Source: Sphingomonas endophytica
GTDB taxonomy: Bacteria; Pseudomonadota; Alphaproteobacteria; Sphingomonadales; Sphingomonadaceae
Reading direction: 5' to 3'
NCBI RefSeq assembly: GCF_014199415.1
Contig: NZ_JACIJN010000002.1
Span: 124,001-188,000 of the forward strand
Length of the DNA: 64,000 bases
The position numbers and the translations under genes were made by a program. The notes beneath the pieces are model-generated. The model was not told the DNA's origin, did not search any database, and worked only from the letters and a program-made list of their open reading frames with translations. Positions 43,167-51,748 of the stretch are shown here, piece after piece; the stretch's first letter is position 1; each line of letters starts with the position of its first letter.

Positions 43167-44303
43167 ATGACCGACACCGCTTCTTTGCCGGCCGGGCGGC
43201 CGCTTGTTCGCCTGAATGCCGTATTCGCCGGACGACCGGCGCTGCTGCGCGGGGGCGCCGCACTTCTGCTCGGATTCGCTGGCTATGGCGCGCTGCAGGC
43301 GTCGACGCAGGTCGCCGAGGCCGCCGGGCTGACGCCCGCCGCCGCGGCGCAGGCGCAGCGGATGCAGGCGATGGAGCATAAGGTCGCGCGGATGCAGGCG
43401 CGGGTCGCCACGATCCGCACCGCCGCGCAGCAACATGCCACGCGCATCGAGCAGCGGCAGGCGCTGTTGACCGCGGCGCTGACCGGGCAGGGCGATGCAC
43501 GCCGGATGGCGCTGGCGACGCTCGCGGTCGATCCGCAGGCGACGCGCGTCGCCGCCGACACGATCCGTCCGTTCCTGAAGGTCGAGCGTCGGCAGGTCGC
43601 GCTGGCGCAACTCGCCGAGCAGCAATTGCTCGATCGCTATGCCGCGACCGCCCAGCAACTTCGCCAGCGCGGCATCGCGCCGAGCCGCGTTGCCAAGGCA
43701 GGTTCGGCGATGGGCGGCCCGCTGGTCGAGGCGACCAGCACCGAGGCGCGCGCCGATCTCGCCGCCGACCAGCAGTTCCGCTCGCTGTTCATGACCTGGA
43801 AGAAGCTCGATCGGCTCGAACAGGGCGTGATCGCGATCCCGTCGGTGCAGCCGGTGCAGAAGCTCCAGTTCACCAGCAATTTCGGGATCCGCTCCGACCC
43901 GTTCCGCGGCACCGCCGCGATGCACGCCGGGGTCGACATTCCCGGCCCGTCGGGCACGCCGATCTACGCGACCGCCGATGGCGTCGTCAGCCACGCCGGC
44001 CGGCAGGGCGGGTACGGCAACATGGTCGAGATCAACCATGGCAAGGGCATCGCGACCCGCTACGGCCACCTTTCCAAGATCATCGTCGCCGACAACACGC
44101 GCGTGAAGCGCGGGCAGCTGATCGCGCTGATGGGCTCGACCGGGCGCTCGACCGGGCCGCACCTTCATTATGAGGTGCGGATCGACGGTCACGCGGTGAA
44201 TCCGGTGCCGTTCCTGACCACCGCCGATTATCTGATGGCCGCGCAGGATCGCGCGGTCGGGCAGATCCCGGTGTCGACCACCGGCCCCGCGCCGCAGGAC
44301 TGA
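43167..44303 (+). CDS. M23-family peptidoglycan endopeptidase or LytM-domain protein
   Basis: A 378-residue envelope protein: a cytoplasmic N terminus, one membrane segment (about 28-50), a coiled-coil-like Gln/Ala/Arg-rich stretch (about 60-150), and a C-terminal M23/LytM domain. The domain retains the zinc ligands and active site: MHAGVDIPGPSGTPI, and HLHYEVRIDGHAVNPVPFL. It therefore looks catalytically competent rather than a degenerate EnvC-type activator. The ATG at 43167 is preferred over 43044, which would add Cys-rich sequence before the anchor. Confidence 0.9.
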   Translation: MTDTASLPAGRPLVRLNAVFAGRPALLRGGAALLLGFAGYGALQASTQVAEAAGLTPAAAAQAQRMQAMEHKVARMQARVATIRTAAQQHATRIEQRQALLTAALTGQGDARRMALATLAVDPQATRVAADTIRPFLKVERRQVALAQLAEQQLLDRYAATAQQLRQRGIAPSRVAKAGSAMGGPLVEATSTEARADLAADQQFRSLFMTWKKLDRLEQGVIAIPSVQPVQKLQFTSNFGIRSDPFRGTAAMHAGVDIPGPSGTPIYATADGVVSHAGRQGGYGNMVEINHGKGIATRYGHLSKIIVADNTRVKRGQLIALMGSTGRSTGPHLHYEVRIDGHAVNPVPFLTTADYLMAAQDRAVGQIPVSTTGPAPQD

Positions 44304-44324
44304 GGCGGGGCGACTTCCTCATAC

Positions 44325-44412
44325 CGTCGCCCCGGACTTGATCCGGGGCCCAGCTTCTTTCCGCCGGCCGCGGTAAGAAGCGGGATCCCGGATCAGGTCC
44401 GGGATGACGAAG
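44325..44412. repeat. REP-like inverted repeat, family B (copy 6)
   Basis: Arms GTCGCCCCGGACTTGATCCG and CCCGGATCAGGTCCGGGATG, with AGCTTCTTT/GTAAGAAGC inside. It lies between the M23 peptidase and ErpA-like genes. Confidence 0.88.
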
Positions 44413-44459
44413 AAGGGATACTCTTTCCGATTGAGCCGATCGCGCCTATCTTGCCCGCC

Positions 44460-44798
44460 ATGGCCACGCTCGCACCCGACATCATCCTCACCCCTGCCGC
44501 CGCGGCGCGCGTTGCGGCGATCGCCGCACGCCAGAACAAGCCCGCGATCCTGCGGCTGTCGGTCGAGGGCGGCGGCTGTTCGGGGTTCCAGTATCGCTTC
44601 GGCTTCGCCGACGCGCCCGAGCCCGCCGACCTGATCGCCGAAACCGATGGGGTGCGGCTGGTGGTCGATGACATCAGCCTCGATCTCGTCCGCGGCGCCA
44701 GCGTCGATTATGTCGAGTCGCTCGGCGGCGCGTCGTTCAAGGTCGAGAACCCCAATGCCGCGAGCGGCTGCGGGTGCGGCACCAGCTTTTCGGTGTAG
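44460..44798 (+). CDS. Iron-sulfur cluster insertion protein, ErpA/IscA type
   Basis: A-type carrier delivering Fe-S clusters to apoproteins. The 112-residue protein has the three conserved cysteines: GGGCSGFQYRFGF and the C-terminal SGCGCGTSF. The ATG at 44460 is chosen over an upstream TTG at 44451. The N-terminal PDIILTPAAAARVAAIAAR is typical. ErpA and IscA cannot be told apart by eye; no isc or suf genes adjoin. Confidence 0.93.
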   Translation: MATLAPDIILTPAAAARVAAIAARQNKPAILRLSVEGGGCSGFQYRFGFADAPEPADLIAETDGVRLVVDDISLDLVRGASVDYVESLGGASFKVENPNAASGCGCGTSFSV

Positions 44799-44835
44799 TT
44801 AGACAAGCGCCTGCGCGGCGTTTAGACCGGCGCGC

Positions 44836-45606
44836 GTGAAGATCGTCACCTACAACGTCAACGGCATCAAGGCGCGGCTCCCGCGTCTGCTCGAATATCT
44901 CGCCGAGGAGCAGCCCGATGTGGTCTGTCTCCAGGAGCTGAAGTCGAGCGACGGTACCTTTCCCGAGGCCGACATCCGTGCCGCCGGCTATGGCGCGGTA
45001 TGGCACGGACAGAAGGGGTTCAACGGCGTCGCGGTGCTGGCGCGCGGCGTCGACCCGGTCGAGCGGCAGCGCGGGCTGGCGGGCGAGCCCGAGGACGAGC
45101 ATAGCCGCTATCTGGAATGTGCAATCTTCGGGCTGGTGGTGGCGTCGATCTATCTGCCCAACGGCAATCCGCTGCCGGGGCCGAAGTTCGACTATAAGCT
45201 GCGCTGGATCGGGCGGTTGCAGGAGCGCGCGCGCGCGTTGCTCGCCGAGGAGCTGCCGGTCGTGCTGGCAGGCGACTACAACGTCATCCCCAACGACGAC
45301 GACACCTTCTCGGTCAAGGCGGTGGCGTCGGACGCGCTGATGCAGCCCGAGAGCCGCCACGGCTATCGCGCGCTGCTGGCGCAGGGCTGGACCGACGCGC
45401 TGCGCACGCGCAACCCCAAGGGCGGCGTCTGGACCTTCTGGGATTATCAGGCGGGCGCATGGCAGCGCGACGCGGGGTTCCGGATCGACCATCTGCTGCT
45501 GAGCCCGGCGGTCGCCGACCGGCTGGCCGACGCGGGCGTCGACAAGGCGTATCGCGGGCGCGAAAAGGCCAGCGACCATGCGCCGACCTGGGTGCGGCTC
45601 CGGTGA
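44836..45606 (+). CDS. xthA: Exodeoxyribonuclease III
   Basis: AP endonuclease and 3' exonuclease for base-excision repair. The 256-residue protein starts at GTG 44836 (KIVTYNVNGIKARLPRLLEY). It carries VVCLQELKSSD (metal Glu), LAGDYNVIPNDDD and the C-terminal EKASDHAPTWVRL (catalytic Asp-His). The next gene begins inside its stop codon (TGATG), so the two are co-transcribed. Confidence 0.95.
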   Translation: MKIVTYNVNGIKARLPRLLEYLAEEQPDVVCLQELKSSDGTFPEADIRAAGYGAVWHGQKGFNGVAVLARGVDPVERQRGLAGEPEDEHSRYLECAIFGLVVASIYLPNGNPLPGPKFDYKLRWIGRLQERARALLAEELPVVLAGDYNVIPNDDDTFSVKAVASDALMQPESRHGYRALLAQGWTDALRTRNPKGGVWTFWDYQAGAWQRDAGFRIDHLLLSPAVADRLADAGVDKAYRGREKASDHAPTWVRLR

Positions 45607-46406
45607 TGCGCCGATGGGGCGCGGTGGCGCTGCTGGCGTCGCTCGCGACCGCGGCGGCCGCGCAGGACGCACCCGGGGTGCGCTTCTGCCCCAACCGGCC
45701 GTCGCTGGGGGCGAGCGGGTGCACGACCCTGCCCGGACAGGTGCAGGTCGAGCTGGCCGGGGTCGACTGGCAGCGCGACGATGACGGCGAGACGCGCGAG
45801 GATTTGATCCGCAGTGAGGTGACCGCGCGGATCGGGCTGACGCGAAACAGCGAGGCGCAGATCGGGTGGACGCCGCTCGGCACGCTGCGGACGCGCGATC
45901 TCGCGAGCGGCGCGGTGTCGCGTGACACCGGCGCGGGCGATGTGACGCTCGGCTGGCGGCGCGCGCTGAGCCATCCCGATGGCAAGAAGCTGTCGTCGGC
46001 GGTGCAGCCGTATGTGACGCTGCCGGTCGGCCAGCATGAGATCGGCGCGGGCGACTGGTCGGCGGGTATGGTGCTGCCGGTGATGTGGCGGATCGACAAG
46101 AAGTGGAGCGTCGACTTCACCGGGCAGGTCGCCGCCGCGGTCGATCAGGATGGCCATGGCCGACATTTCGACGCCACCGGCGTGTTCGGCATCGGCTATG
46201 CGCTGACCGACAGCGTCACCGCCAATGCCGAAGTCTCGGTCGAGCGCGATCAGGATCCGGCGGAGCATGTCGTCCGGACGCTAGCGGCGGCGTCGCTGGC
46301 GTGGAAGCTGACCAAACGCACCCAGCTGGACCTGCTGGCGGTGGCTGGGCTGAACCATCACGCCCCCGATGCGCGGGTGGCGCTGGGCGGCGCGTTGCTG
46401 TTCTGA
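45606..46406 (+). CDS. Putative outer-membrane transporter barrel
   Basis: A 266-residue exported protein. A signal peptide (MRRWGAVALLASLATAAAA) precedes a Cys pair (FCPNRPSLGASGC) and strands of alternating pattern ending in VALGGALLF, with a C-terminal Phe. The pattern (GAGDVTLGWRRALS, QPYVTLPVGQHEIG) fits the large family of phenol-degradation MetA-like/transporter barrels. It overlaps xthA by 1 bp. Substrate unknown. Confidence 0.75.
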   Translation: MRRWGAVALLASLATAAAAQDAPGVRFCPNRPSLGASGCTTLPGQVQVELAGVDWQRDDDGETREDLIRSEVTARIGLTRNSEAQIGWTPLGTLRTRDLASGAVSRDTGAGDVTLGWRRALSHPDGKKLSSAVQPYVTLPVGQHEIGAGDWSAGMVLPVMWRIDKKWSVDFTGQVAAAVDQDGHGRHFDATGVFGIGYALTDSVTANAEVSVERDQDPAEHVVRTLAAASLAWKLTKRTQLDLLAVAGLNHHAPDARVALGGALLF

Positions 46407-46561
46407 CCGCCAATCGGCGCATCGCGCCGAAACTTGGTGTGCTTTGCCAGCGTAATACACCTGTCATAGACGAGAAAGCGCGGAAAACCGTCGAATTTCG
46501 AATTGGCACGATGGCTGCAATGTGTCCTGCGTCCCCGATCAACGGGGCAGGGAGACCCGCC

Positions 46562-46807
46562 ATGAAGACCATCGCCACCGCCGTCATCGCCAGCCTGTTC
46601 GCGGTCGCTCCGGCGCATGCCGCGCCCAAGGCGACGCCGACCGCCGAGCCGTCGCCCGCCGTCGGCGCGCTGTCCGTGCCGGTCCGCAACGCCAAGACCC
46701 GCTATTGCTACAAGACCGAAATGACCGGTTCGCGGATCGTGTCGCGCGTCTGCAAGACCCGCGATGCCTGGAAGGACATCGGCGTCATCGTTCCCGAGAG
46801 CCTGTGA
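46562..46807 (+). CDS. Small secreted protein with two cysteines
   Basis: An 81-residue protein with a signal peptide (MKTIATAVIASLFAVAPAHA), then a Pro/Thr-rich stretch and a core TRYCYKTEMTGSRIVSRVCK ending TRDAWKDIGV. The two Cys (13 apart) probably form a disulfide in the periplasm. Similar small proteins occur widely in sphingomonads, but no function is known to me. It has a GGCAGGGAGA-type ribosome site. Confidence 0.75.
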   Translation: MKTIATAVIASLFAVAPAHAAPKATPTAEPSPAVGALSVPVRNAKTRYCYKTEMTGSRIVSRVCKTRDAWKDIGVIVPESL

Positions 46808-46859
46808 CCGCCGGCATCCGGCGGGGCGCCGGCGCCGGCCGGAGCCCCGCCGCAGCGGA

Positions 46860-48011
46860 TCAGAAGGTCCGCTCGTACACCTGATAGATCTTGTTGACGC
46901 GGCTATCGATCGCGGTCGCGATCGAATTCATGCCCTGATTGTCGTCGAGCACCCAGCCGATCTCGCCGCGTGTCGCACCGTAATGCGTGACCGATGCCTT
47001 GCGGATCGCCTCGATCATCATGAACGCCAGTTGCCCGGCAAGCCGGGAGCTTTGCAGCTCCTTGCGCACGCCCATCAACGGCACGCGCATCGTCTGCACG
47101 CGCGGCTTGCGCAGCCACCACAGCACCTTCGCCCAGCCGAAGGGGAAGAGGTTGCCGTGCAGCGGCTTGATCGCCTCGTTGAGGTCGGGAAGCGTGATCA
47201 TGAACGCGACCGGCTTGCCGTCCAGCTCGGCGATGCGGATCAGGTCGTTGAAGACGATCGGCTTCAGCTTGACGCCGACATCCTTGATCTCGGGCGGGGT
47301 GAGCGGGATAAAGCCCCAATTGTCCGACCATGCGTCGTTGAGGATGTCGAGGATGATCCCCGCCTCTTCCTCGAATTTGTTCTTGTTCACCTCGCGGATG
47401 ACGATGCTCTTGTTCGCATCGCCCGAGCGGATGATCCGCTTCACCAGCGGCGGAAATTCCTGCGTAATGTCCAGCTCGTAGGTGATGAGCTGCTTGACCG
47501 GCCCATAGCCGGCGCGCTCGATCCAGCCGCGATATTCCGGCTTGTGATGCCCCATCATCACGGTCGGCGACTGGTGATAGCCCTGGATGAGCAGGCCCGG
47601 CTCTTCCCAGATCGACATGCTGACCGGGCCAAGCGCGCGCGTCATCCCCTGTTCGCGCAACCAGCCCTCCGCCGTCGCGAGCAAGGACGTGAAGATGCCC
47701 TCGTCCTCAGCATCCATCAGCCCCCATTGCCCGCAGCCGGGTCCGAAGCCGCGTTCGGCGGGCATCTCCAGCCCGAGCGTGTCGATGTGCGCGGAGATGC
47801 GCCCGACCACCCGGCCGTCGCGGCGTGCGAGGAACAATTGCGCCTTGGCGTGGCTGAACCAGCCGTTCTTCTCCGGCGTGATCAGCCCGAGCGCCTCGCC
47901 CTTCAGCGGCGGCACCCAGTAGGGATCGTCCTTGTAAAGACGAAATGGCAGGTCGACGAACGCCTTGCGGTCGCTCTTGGTCAGGACGGGAGTGATCGAA
48001 AGCTCAGCCAT
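46860..48011 (-). CDS. Conserved GNAT-like protein (YghO-type)
   Basis: A 383-residue cytoplasmic protein. Two halves resemble the acetyltransferase fold: an N-terminal part with RKAFVDLPFRLYKDDPYWVP and a middle part with RALGPVSMSIWEEPGLLIQG, then a C-terminal GNAT-like segment (LDGKPVAFMITLPDLNEAIK). No canonical acetyl-CoA loop is obvious. The pattern matches the widespread but uncharacterised YghO-like group, sometimes next to lipid genes; here it diverges from a fatty acid desaturase gene. The ATG at 48011 is preferred to 48056. Confidence 0.7.
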   Translation of the reverse strand: MAELSITPVLTKSDRKAFVDLPFRLYKDDPYWVPPLKGEALGLITPEKNGWFSHAKAQLFLARRDGRVVGRISAHIDTLGLEMPAERGFGPGCGQWGLMDAEDEGIFTSLLATAEGWLREQGMTRALGPVSMSIWEEPGLLIQGYHQSPTVMMGHHKPEYRGWIERAGYGPVKQLITYELDITQEFPPLVKRIIRSGDANKSIVIREVNKNKFEEEAGIILDILNDAWSDNWGFIPLTPPEIKDVGVKLKPIVFNDLIRIAELDGKPVAFMITLPDLNEAIKPLHGNLFPFGWAKVLWWLRKPRVQTMRVPLMGVRKELQSSRLAGQLAFMMIEAIRKASVTHYGATRGEIGWVLDDNQGMNSIATAIDSRVNKIYQVYERTF

Positions 48012-48119
48012 GTTGCTGGCGTGTAAACGGCTCACTCGATCATGGCGAGTGAACAATTATCCAGAATGGCGGGCACGCCGGTCCTGTTCCGGTCACGCTG
48101 TCGCCACTATGTTCGGACA

Positions 48120-49211
48120 ATGGATATGCCCATGAACACCATGACTCTCGATCGTGCGACTGCCGACGCGCGGGCGGCACGCCCGGTGATCGCTGACGAC
48201 AAGGCGATGCTGCGCGCGGCTGCCGAGTTGACCCGCGACCTGCTCAAGCCGCGCCCCGGCATCTACTGGGCCGATCTGATCGCCTCGTCGTTGGTCGGCT
48301 ATGGTGCGCTGGCGGTGGCGATCGTCGCCACCTCGACCGCGCTGGCGATCGTCGCCGGAGTGGTTTCGGTGTTCGCGCTGTATCGCGGGATGAGCATGAT
48401 CCACGAGCTGACGCACGTGAAGCATGCCGCGCTGCCCGGTTTCCGCGCGGGGTGGAACGCACTGATCGGCGTGCCGATGATGATCCCGTCCTTCATGTAT
48501 GAAGGCGTGCATAACCTGCACCATGCCAAGACGCGTTACGGCACGTCGGAGGACCCGGAGTATCTGCCGCTCGCGCTGATGAAGCCGTGGACGCTGCCGG
48601 TGTTCATCCTCGTTTCGGCGCTGGCGCCGGTCGGGCTGCTGATCCGTTTCGGCGTGCTCGCCCCGCTGTCGGTGTTGTCGCCGAAGCTGCGGGCGGCGGT
48701 GGTGTCGCGTTATTCGGCGCTGTCGATCAACCCACAGTTCCGTCGTCGGATGCCGCAGGGCGACGAAAAGACGCGCTGGGAGCGGCTGGAGGCCGCGACC
48801 GCGGTATGGGCGCTCGCGCTGATCGTGCTCACCGCCACCGGCGTGCTGCCGCTCACGGCGTTCCTGATTTTCCTTGCCGTCGGGTCGGGCGTGGCGCTCA
48901 TCAACCAGGTGCGGACGCTGGTCGCGCATCTGTGGGAGAACGAGGGTGAGGTGATGACCGTCACCGCGCAATATCTCGACTCGGTCAACGTGCCGCCGCC
49001 GGCGCTGCTGCCGGTGCTGTGGGCGCCGATCGGGCTGCGCTATCACGCACTGCACCATCTGCTGCCGGGCGTGCCGTACCACGCGCTGGGCGAGGCGCAT
49101 CAGCGGCTGAGCGGGGTGCTGGAAGCAGACTCGCCTTATTACAAGGCGAACTATCGCGGGCTGCCGGGGCTGGTCGGCAAGCTGACGATGGCGACGCTAC
49201 GCGGGCGTTGA
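48120..49211 (+). CDS. Membrane fatty acid desaturase
   Basis: A 363-residue integral membrane diiron desaturase/hydroxylase. Three histidine boxes are visible: HELTHVKH, EGVHNLHHAK and RYHALHHLLPGVPYH, interspersed with four or more hydrophobic helices. ATGs at 48120, 48126 and 48132 are all possible. The family introduces double bonds in membrane lipid acyl chains. It is followed by a family A repeat. Confidence 0.88.
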   Translation: MDMPMNTMTLDRATADARAARPVIADDKAMLRAAAELTRDLLKPRPGIYWADLIASSLVGYGALAVAIVATSTALAIVAGVVSVFALYRGMSMIHELTHVKHAALPGFRAGWNALIGVPMMIPSFMYEGVHNLHHAKTRYGTSEDPEYLPLALMKPWTLPVFILVSALAPVGLLIRFGVLAPLSVLSPKLRAAVVSRYSALSINPQFRRRMPQGDEKTRWERLEAATAVWALALIVLTATGVLPLTAFLIFLAVGSGVALINQVRTLVAHLWENEGEVMTVTAQYLDSVNVPPPALLPVLWAPIGLRYHALHHLLPGVPYHALGEAHQRLSGVLEADSPYYKANYRGLPGLVGKLTMATLRGR

Positions 49212-49239
49212 TCGGTCCGTCGTCGTTTCCAGTCAGGCT

Positions 49240-49314
49240 GTCACTGCGGGCGTAGTGCGGCAATCCAGCGCCGGATCACGACGCCCTGGATTGCCGCGCT
49301 ACGCTCACAATGGC
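49240..49314. repeat. REP-like inverted repeat, family A (copy 5, divergent)
   Basis: Arms CACTGCGGGCGTAGTGCGGC plus AATCCAGCG and CTGGATTGCCGCGCTACGCT plus CACAATG. It has compensating changes in both arms (GTAGTGCGG and CCGCGCTAC), indicating that base pairing is maintained. Confidence 0.85.
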
Positions 49315-49372
49315 GAATTCCGAGCCGTTCATTGAAGTGTCCGGGGTCTTCGCAGCCCGGAACGTGCCGCCG

Positions 49373-50467
49373 CTATTCCTCGGTCCTGAGCAGCACCGCT
49401 TCGCCGATCAGCAGGAACAGCAGGAACGGTGCCCACGCGGCGAGGAACGGCGGGTAGGCGCCGAGATTGCCCATCGCCAGCGCGAAACTGTCGGCGACGA
49501 AATAAGCGAAGCCGAGCGCCATGCCGATCACCGCTCGGACGAACAGCGCCCCCGAACGCGCGATCCCGAACGCCGCGACCGCACCGAGCAGCGGCATCAG
49601 CACCGACGACAGCGGCCCCGACAATTTGTGCCAAAGCACGCCCTCCAGCGCCTTGGTCGGGCGGCCGGCTTCCTCGAGATCGCCGATCGCCTCGCGCAGG
49701 CCGGCGAACGACAAGGCGTCGCCGTCGACGTTGGCGAGCGTGAACTGGTCGGGGGTCACCCCGCGCCCGACGACGGTCGCGCCCAGCCGCGTCACCGCGC
49801 CCGACGCCACGTCGAAACGGCGCGCCGGCCAGATCCGCCAGCCATCGCCGTCACGCACGCCGTTCGGCGCGTTGATGAGCCCGCGCAGCCCGCCATCGGG
49901 ATTGCGTTCGTAGACCGTGACATTGCCCAGCCGCGCACCGGTGCCGCGCCCGCCGATCGCGCCCGCCTGGATCAGATCGTCACCGGCGCGAACCCAGACG
50001 TTGCTGCGGTTGCCGCGATCGATCGGCATCGTACCGTAATTGACCTTCTGCCACGCGCTCAGCTCCGCCGTGGCGCGGCTGACCACGCGGTCGTTGAACG
50101 CGAAGGTGACGAGCGCGATGCCGACGCTGGCGATCACCAGCGGCGCCAGCACCTGATGCGCCGACAGCCCGGCGGCCTTCAGCGCCACGACCTCGCTGTT
50201 CGCGTTCATCGTGATCAGCGTCAGGATCGTGCCGAGCAGCACCGAGAAGGGCAGGAAGGTCGAGATGAGCTGCGGCGCGCGCAGCGAGACGTAGCGCCAC
50301 ACCTCGGCATCGCCGTTGCCGGCGGTGGCGAGGATGCGGCCGCTCTCACTGAGCAGGTCGAGCGTCTGGAGCACCAGCACCAGCCCGAACAGGATGCCGA
50401 AGGTGCGCGTCAGGAACAGCCGCGCCATGTAGATCGCGACGGTGCGCGACGGGAACAGCGCGGTCAT
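49373..50467 (-). CDS. lptG: LPS export permease LptG
   Basis: One of the two half-permeases (YjgP/YjgQ family) of the Lpt ABC machine that extracts envelope glycolipid from the inner membrane. It has 364 residues. It shows an N-terminal helix pair, a periplasmic beta-jellyroll (about 150-265) with NYGTMPIDRGNRSNVWVRAG, and C-terminal helices. The start overlaps the lptF stop by 4 bp. In sphingomonads the cargo may be a glycosphingolipid rather than LPS; that is inference. Confidence 0.92.
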   Translation of the reverse strand: MTALFPSRTVAIYMARLFLTRTFGILFGLVLVLQTLDLLSESGRILATAGNGDAEVWRYVSLRAPQLISTFLPFSVLLGTILTLITMNANSEVVALKAAGLSAHQVLAPLVIASVGIALVTFAFNDRVVSRATAELSAWQKVNYGTMPIDRGNRSNVWVRAGDDLIQAGAIGGRGTGARLGNVTVYERNPDGGLRGLINAPNGVRDGDGWRIWPARRFDVASGAVTRLGATVVGRGVTPDQFTLANVDGDALSFAGLREAIGDLEEAGRPTKALEGVLWHKLSGPLSSVLMPLLGAVAAFGIARSGALFVRAVIGMALGFAYFVADSFALAMGNLGAYPPFLAAWAPFLLFLLIGEAVLLRTEE

Positions 50468-51663
50468 GCGCGGGCCTCCTTGCGGCGGCGACCGGGCAGG
50501 TAGCGCGCCACCATCGCCCAGGCCTTGCCGAAGAACCGCTCGAGCGCGCCGATCGGCTGCCCGCCGGGGACGTTGGCGATGGTGTGGTACATCCACAAGA
50601 TCAACGCGGCGAAGATGACGAACGGCACCCACAAGGCGATCGCCGGGTCGACCGCGCCGCGCTCGCCGAGCGACGCGGCATATTGGTTGATCTTGTGATA
50701 GGTGACGACCATCACGATCGACAGGAACACGCCGAGCGCCGAGGTCGAGCGTTTCGGCGGGACGCCGAGCGCGACCGCCAGCAGCGGCAGCAGGAACATC
50801 GACGCGACCTCGACCAGCCGGAAATGGAATTCGGCGCGGCTGCCGTCGCGTTGCTCCGCGCTGCGCGTCGGCGCGTGGCCGAGCTTGGCCAGTTCGGGGA
50901 GCGTATATTCGAGATTCTTGCCGCCGCGGGTGCGGAAGCTCTCGAAGCGCGGCAGGTTGATCGGCAGATCGTGCGCGGTGAAGGTCAAGGTTCGCGGCGT
51001 CGTGAAATCCGGGCGGTTGTGGATCAGCGTGCCGTTGGTCAGGCGGAAGATGATGACGTTCGGATCATCCGTCGCAAGGAACTGCCCGGTCGCGGCGGTG
51101 ACGCCGACCCAGTCGCCCTTGGGCGATTCGGCATGGACGAAGATCCCCGACAATTGCCGGCCGCGATCCTGGCTGCGCTCGATGCGGAGCGTCATCCGGT
51201 CGCCGAGATGCGTGAACTCGCCGACCTTGATCGACGCGCCGAGCGCGCCGGTGCGCAGCTCGAAGCGCAACTGCTCATAGGCGTAGCGTGCCTGCGGCTG
51301 GATATAGCCGACGATCGCGATGTTGAGCGCCGCCAGCACGATCGCGTAGAAATACGGCACGCGCAGCAGCCGACCGTAGCTCATCCCGACCGCGCGCATC
51401 ACGTCCAGCTCGCTGGAGGTCGCGATGCGGCGGAAGGCGAGCAGCACGCCGAGCATCAGCCCGATCGGAATGCCGAGCCCGAGATATTCGGGGAGCAGGT
51501 TGGCGAGCATCTTCCACACGACGCTGACCGGCCCGCCCTGCGTCGCGACGAAGTCGAACAAGCGGCGGATCCGGTCGAGGATCAGCAGCATCGCCGAGAT
51601 CAGCAACGTCGAGAACAATGGCAGCGCGATCAGCCGGGCCATGTAGCGGTCGATCGAGGTCAT
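50464..51663 (-). CDS. lptF: LPS export permease LptF
   Basis: The partner of LptG, 399 residues from ATG 51663. It starts MTSIDRYMARLIALPLFSTL, with the family segment EYLGLGIPIGLMLGVLLAFR, a coupling-helix region (SSELDVMRAVGMSYGRLLRV), a periplasmic domain and C-terminal helices. A long upstream extension of the frame lacks similarity. It lies after the hybrid kinase gene and its stop overlaps lptG. Confidence 0.92.
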   Translation of the reverse strand: MTSIDRYMARLIALPLFSTLLISAMLLILDRIRRLFDFVATQGGPVSVVWKMLANLLPEYLGLGIPIGLMLGVLLAFRRIATSSELDVMRAVGMSYGRLLRVPYFYAIVLAALNIAIVGYIQPQARYAYEQLRFELRTGALGASIKVGEFTHLGDRMTLRIERSQDRGRQLSGIFVHAESPKGDWVGVTAATGQFLATDDPNVIIFRLTNGTLIHNRPDFTTPRTLTFTAHDLPINLPRFESFRTRGGKNLEYTLPELAKLGHAPTRSAEQRDGSRAEFHFRLVEVASMFLLPLLAVALGVPPKRSTSALGVFLSIVMVVTYHKINQYAASLGERGAVDPAIALWVPFVIFAALILWMYHTIANVPGGQPIGALERFFGKAWAMVARYLPGRRRKEARA

Positions 51664-51748
51664 GGGCGGGGCGGCGCTGCCTTTGCGAGGGGAGACGAGA
51701 CGACCGGCTATAGGATGGGTCGGCGGGCGCGTCAGTAGCCGATTTGGG

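Noticed and set aside
42984..44192. Long minus-strand ORF opposite the M23 peptidase
   Set aside because: High-GC shadow frame: Arg/Gly/Asp-rich with no domain, while the plus frame has clear M23 motifs.
48064..48090. EcfG promoter for the GNAT-like gene (GGAAC-N17-CATT, minus)
   Set aside because: A 17-base spacer with a mismatched -10, no link to stress functions; chance match is likely.
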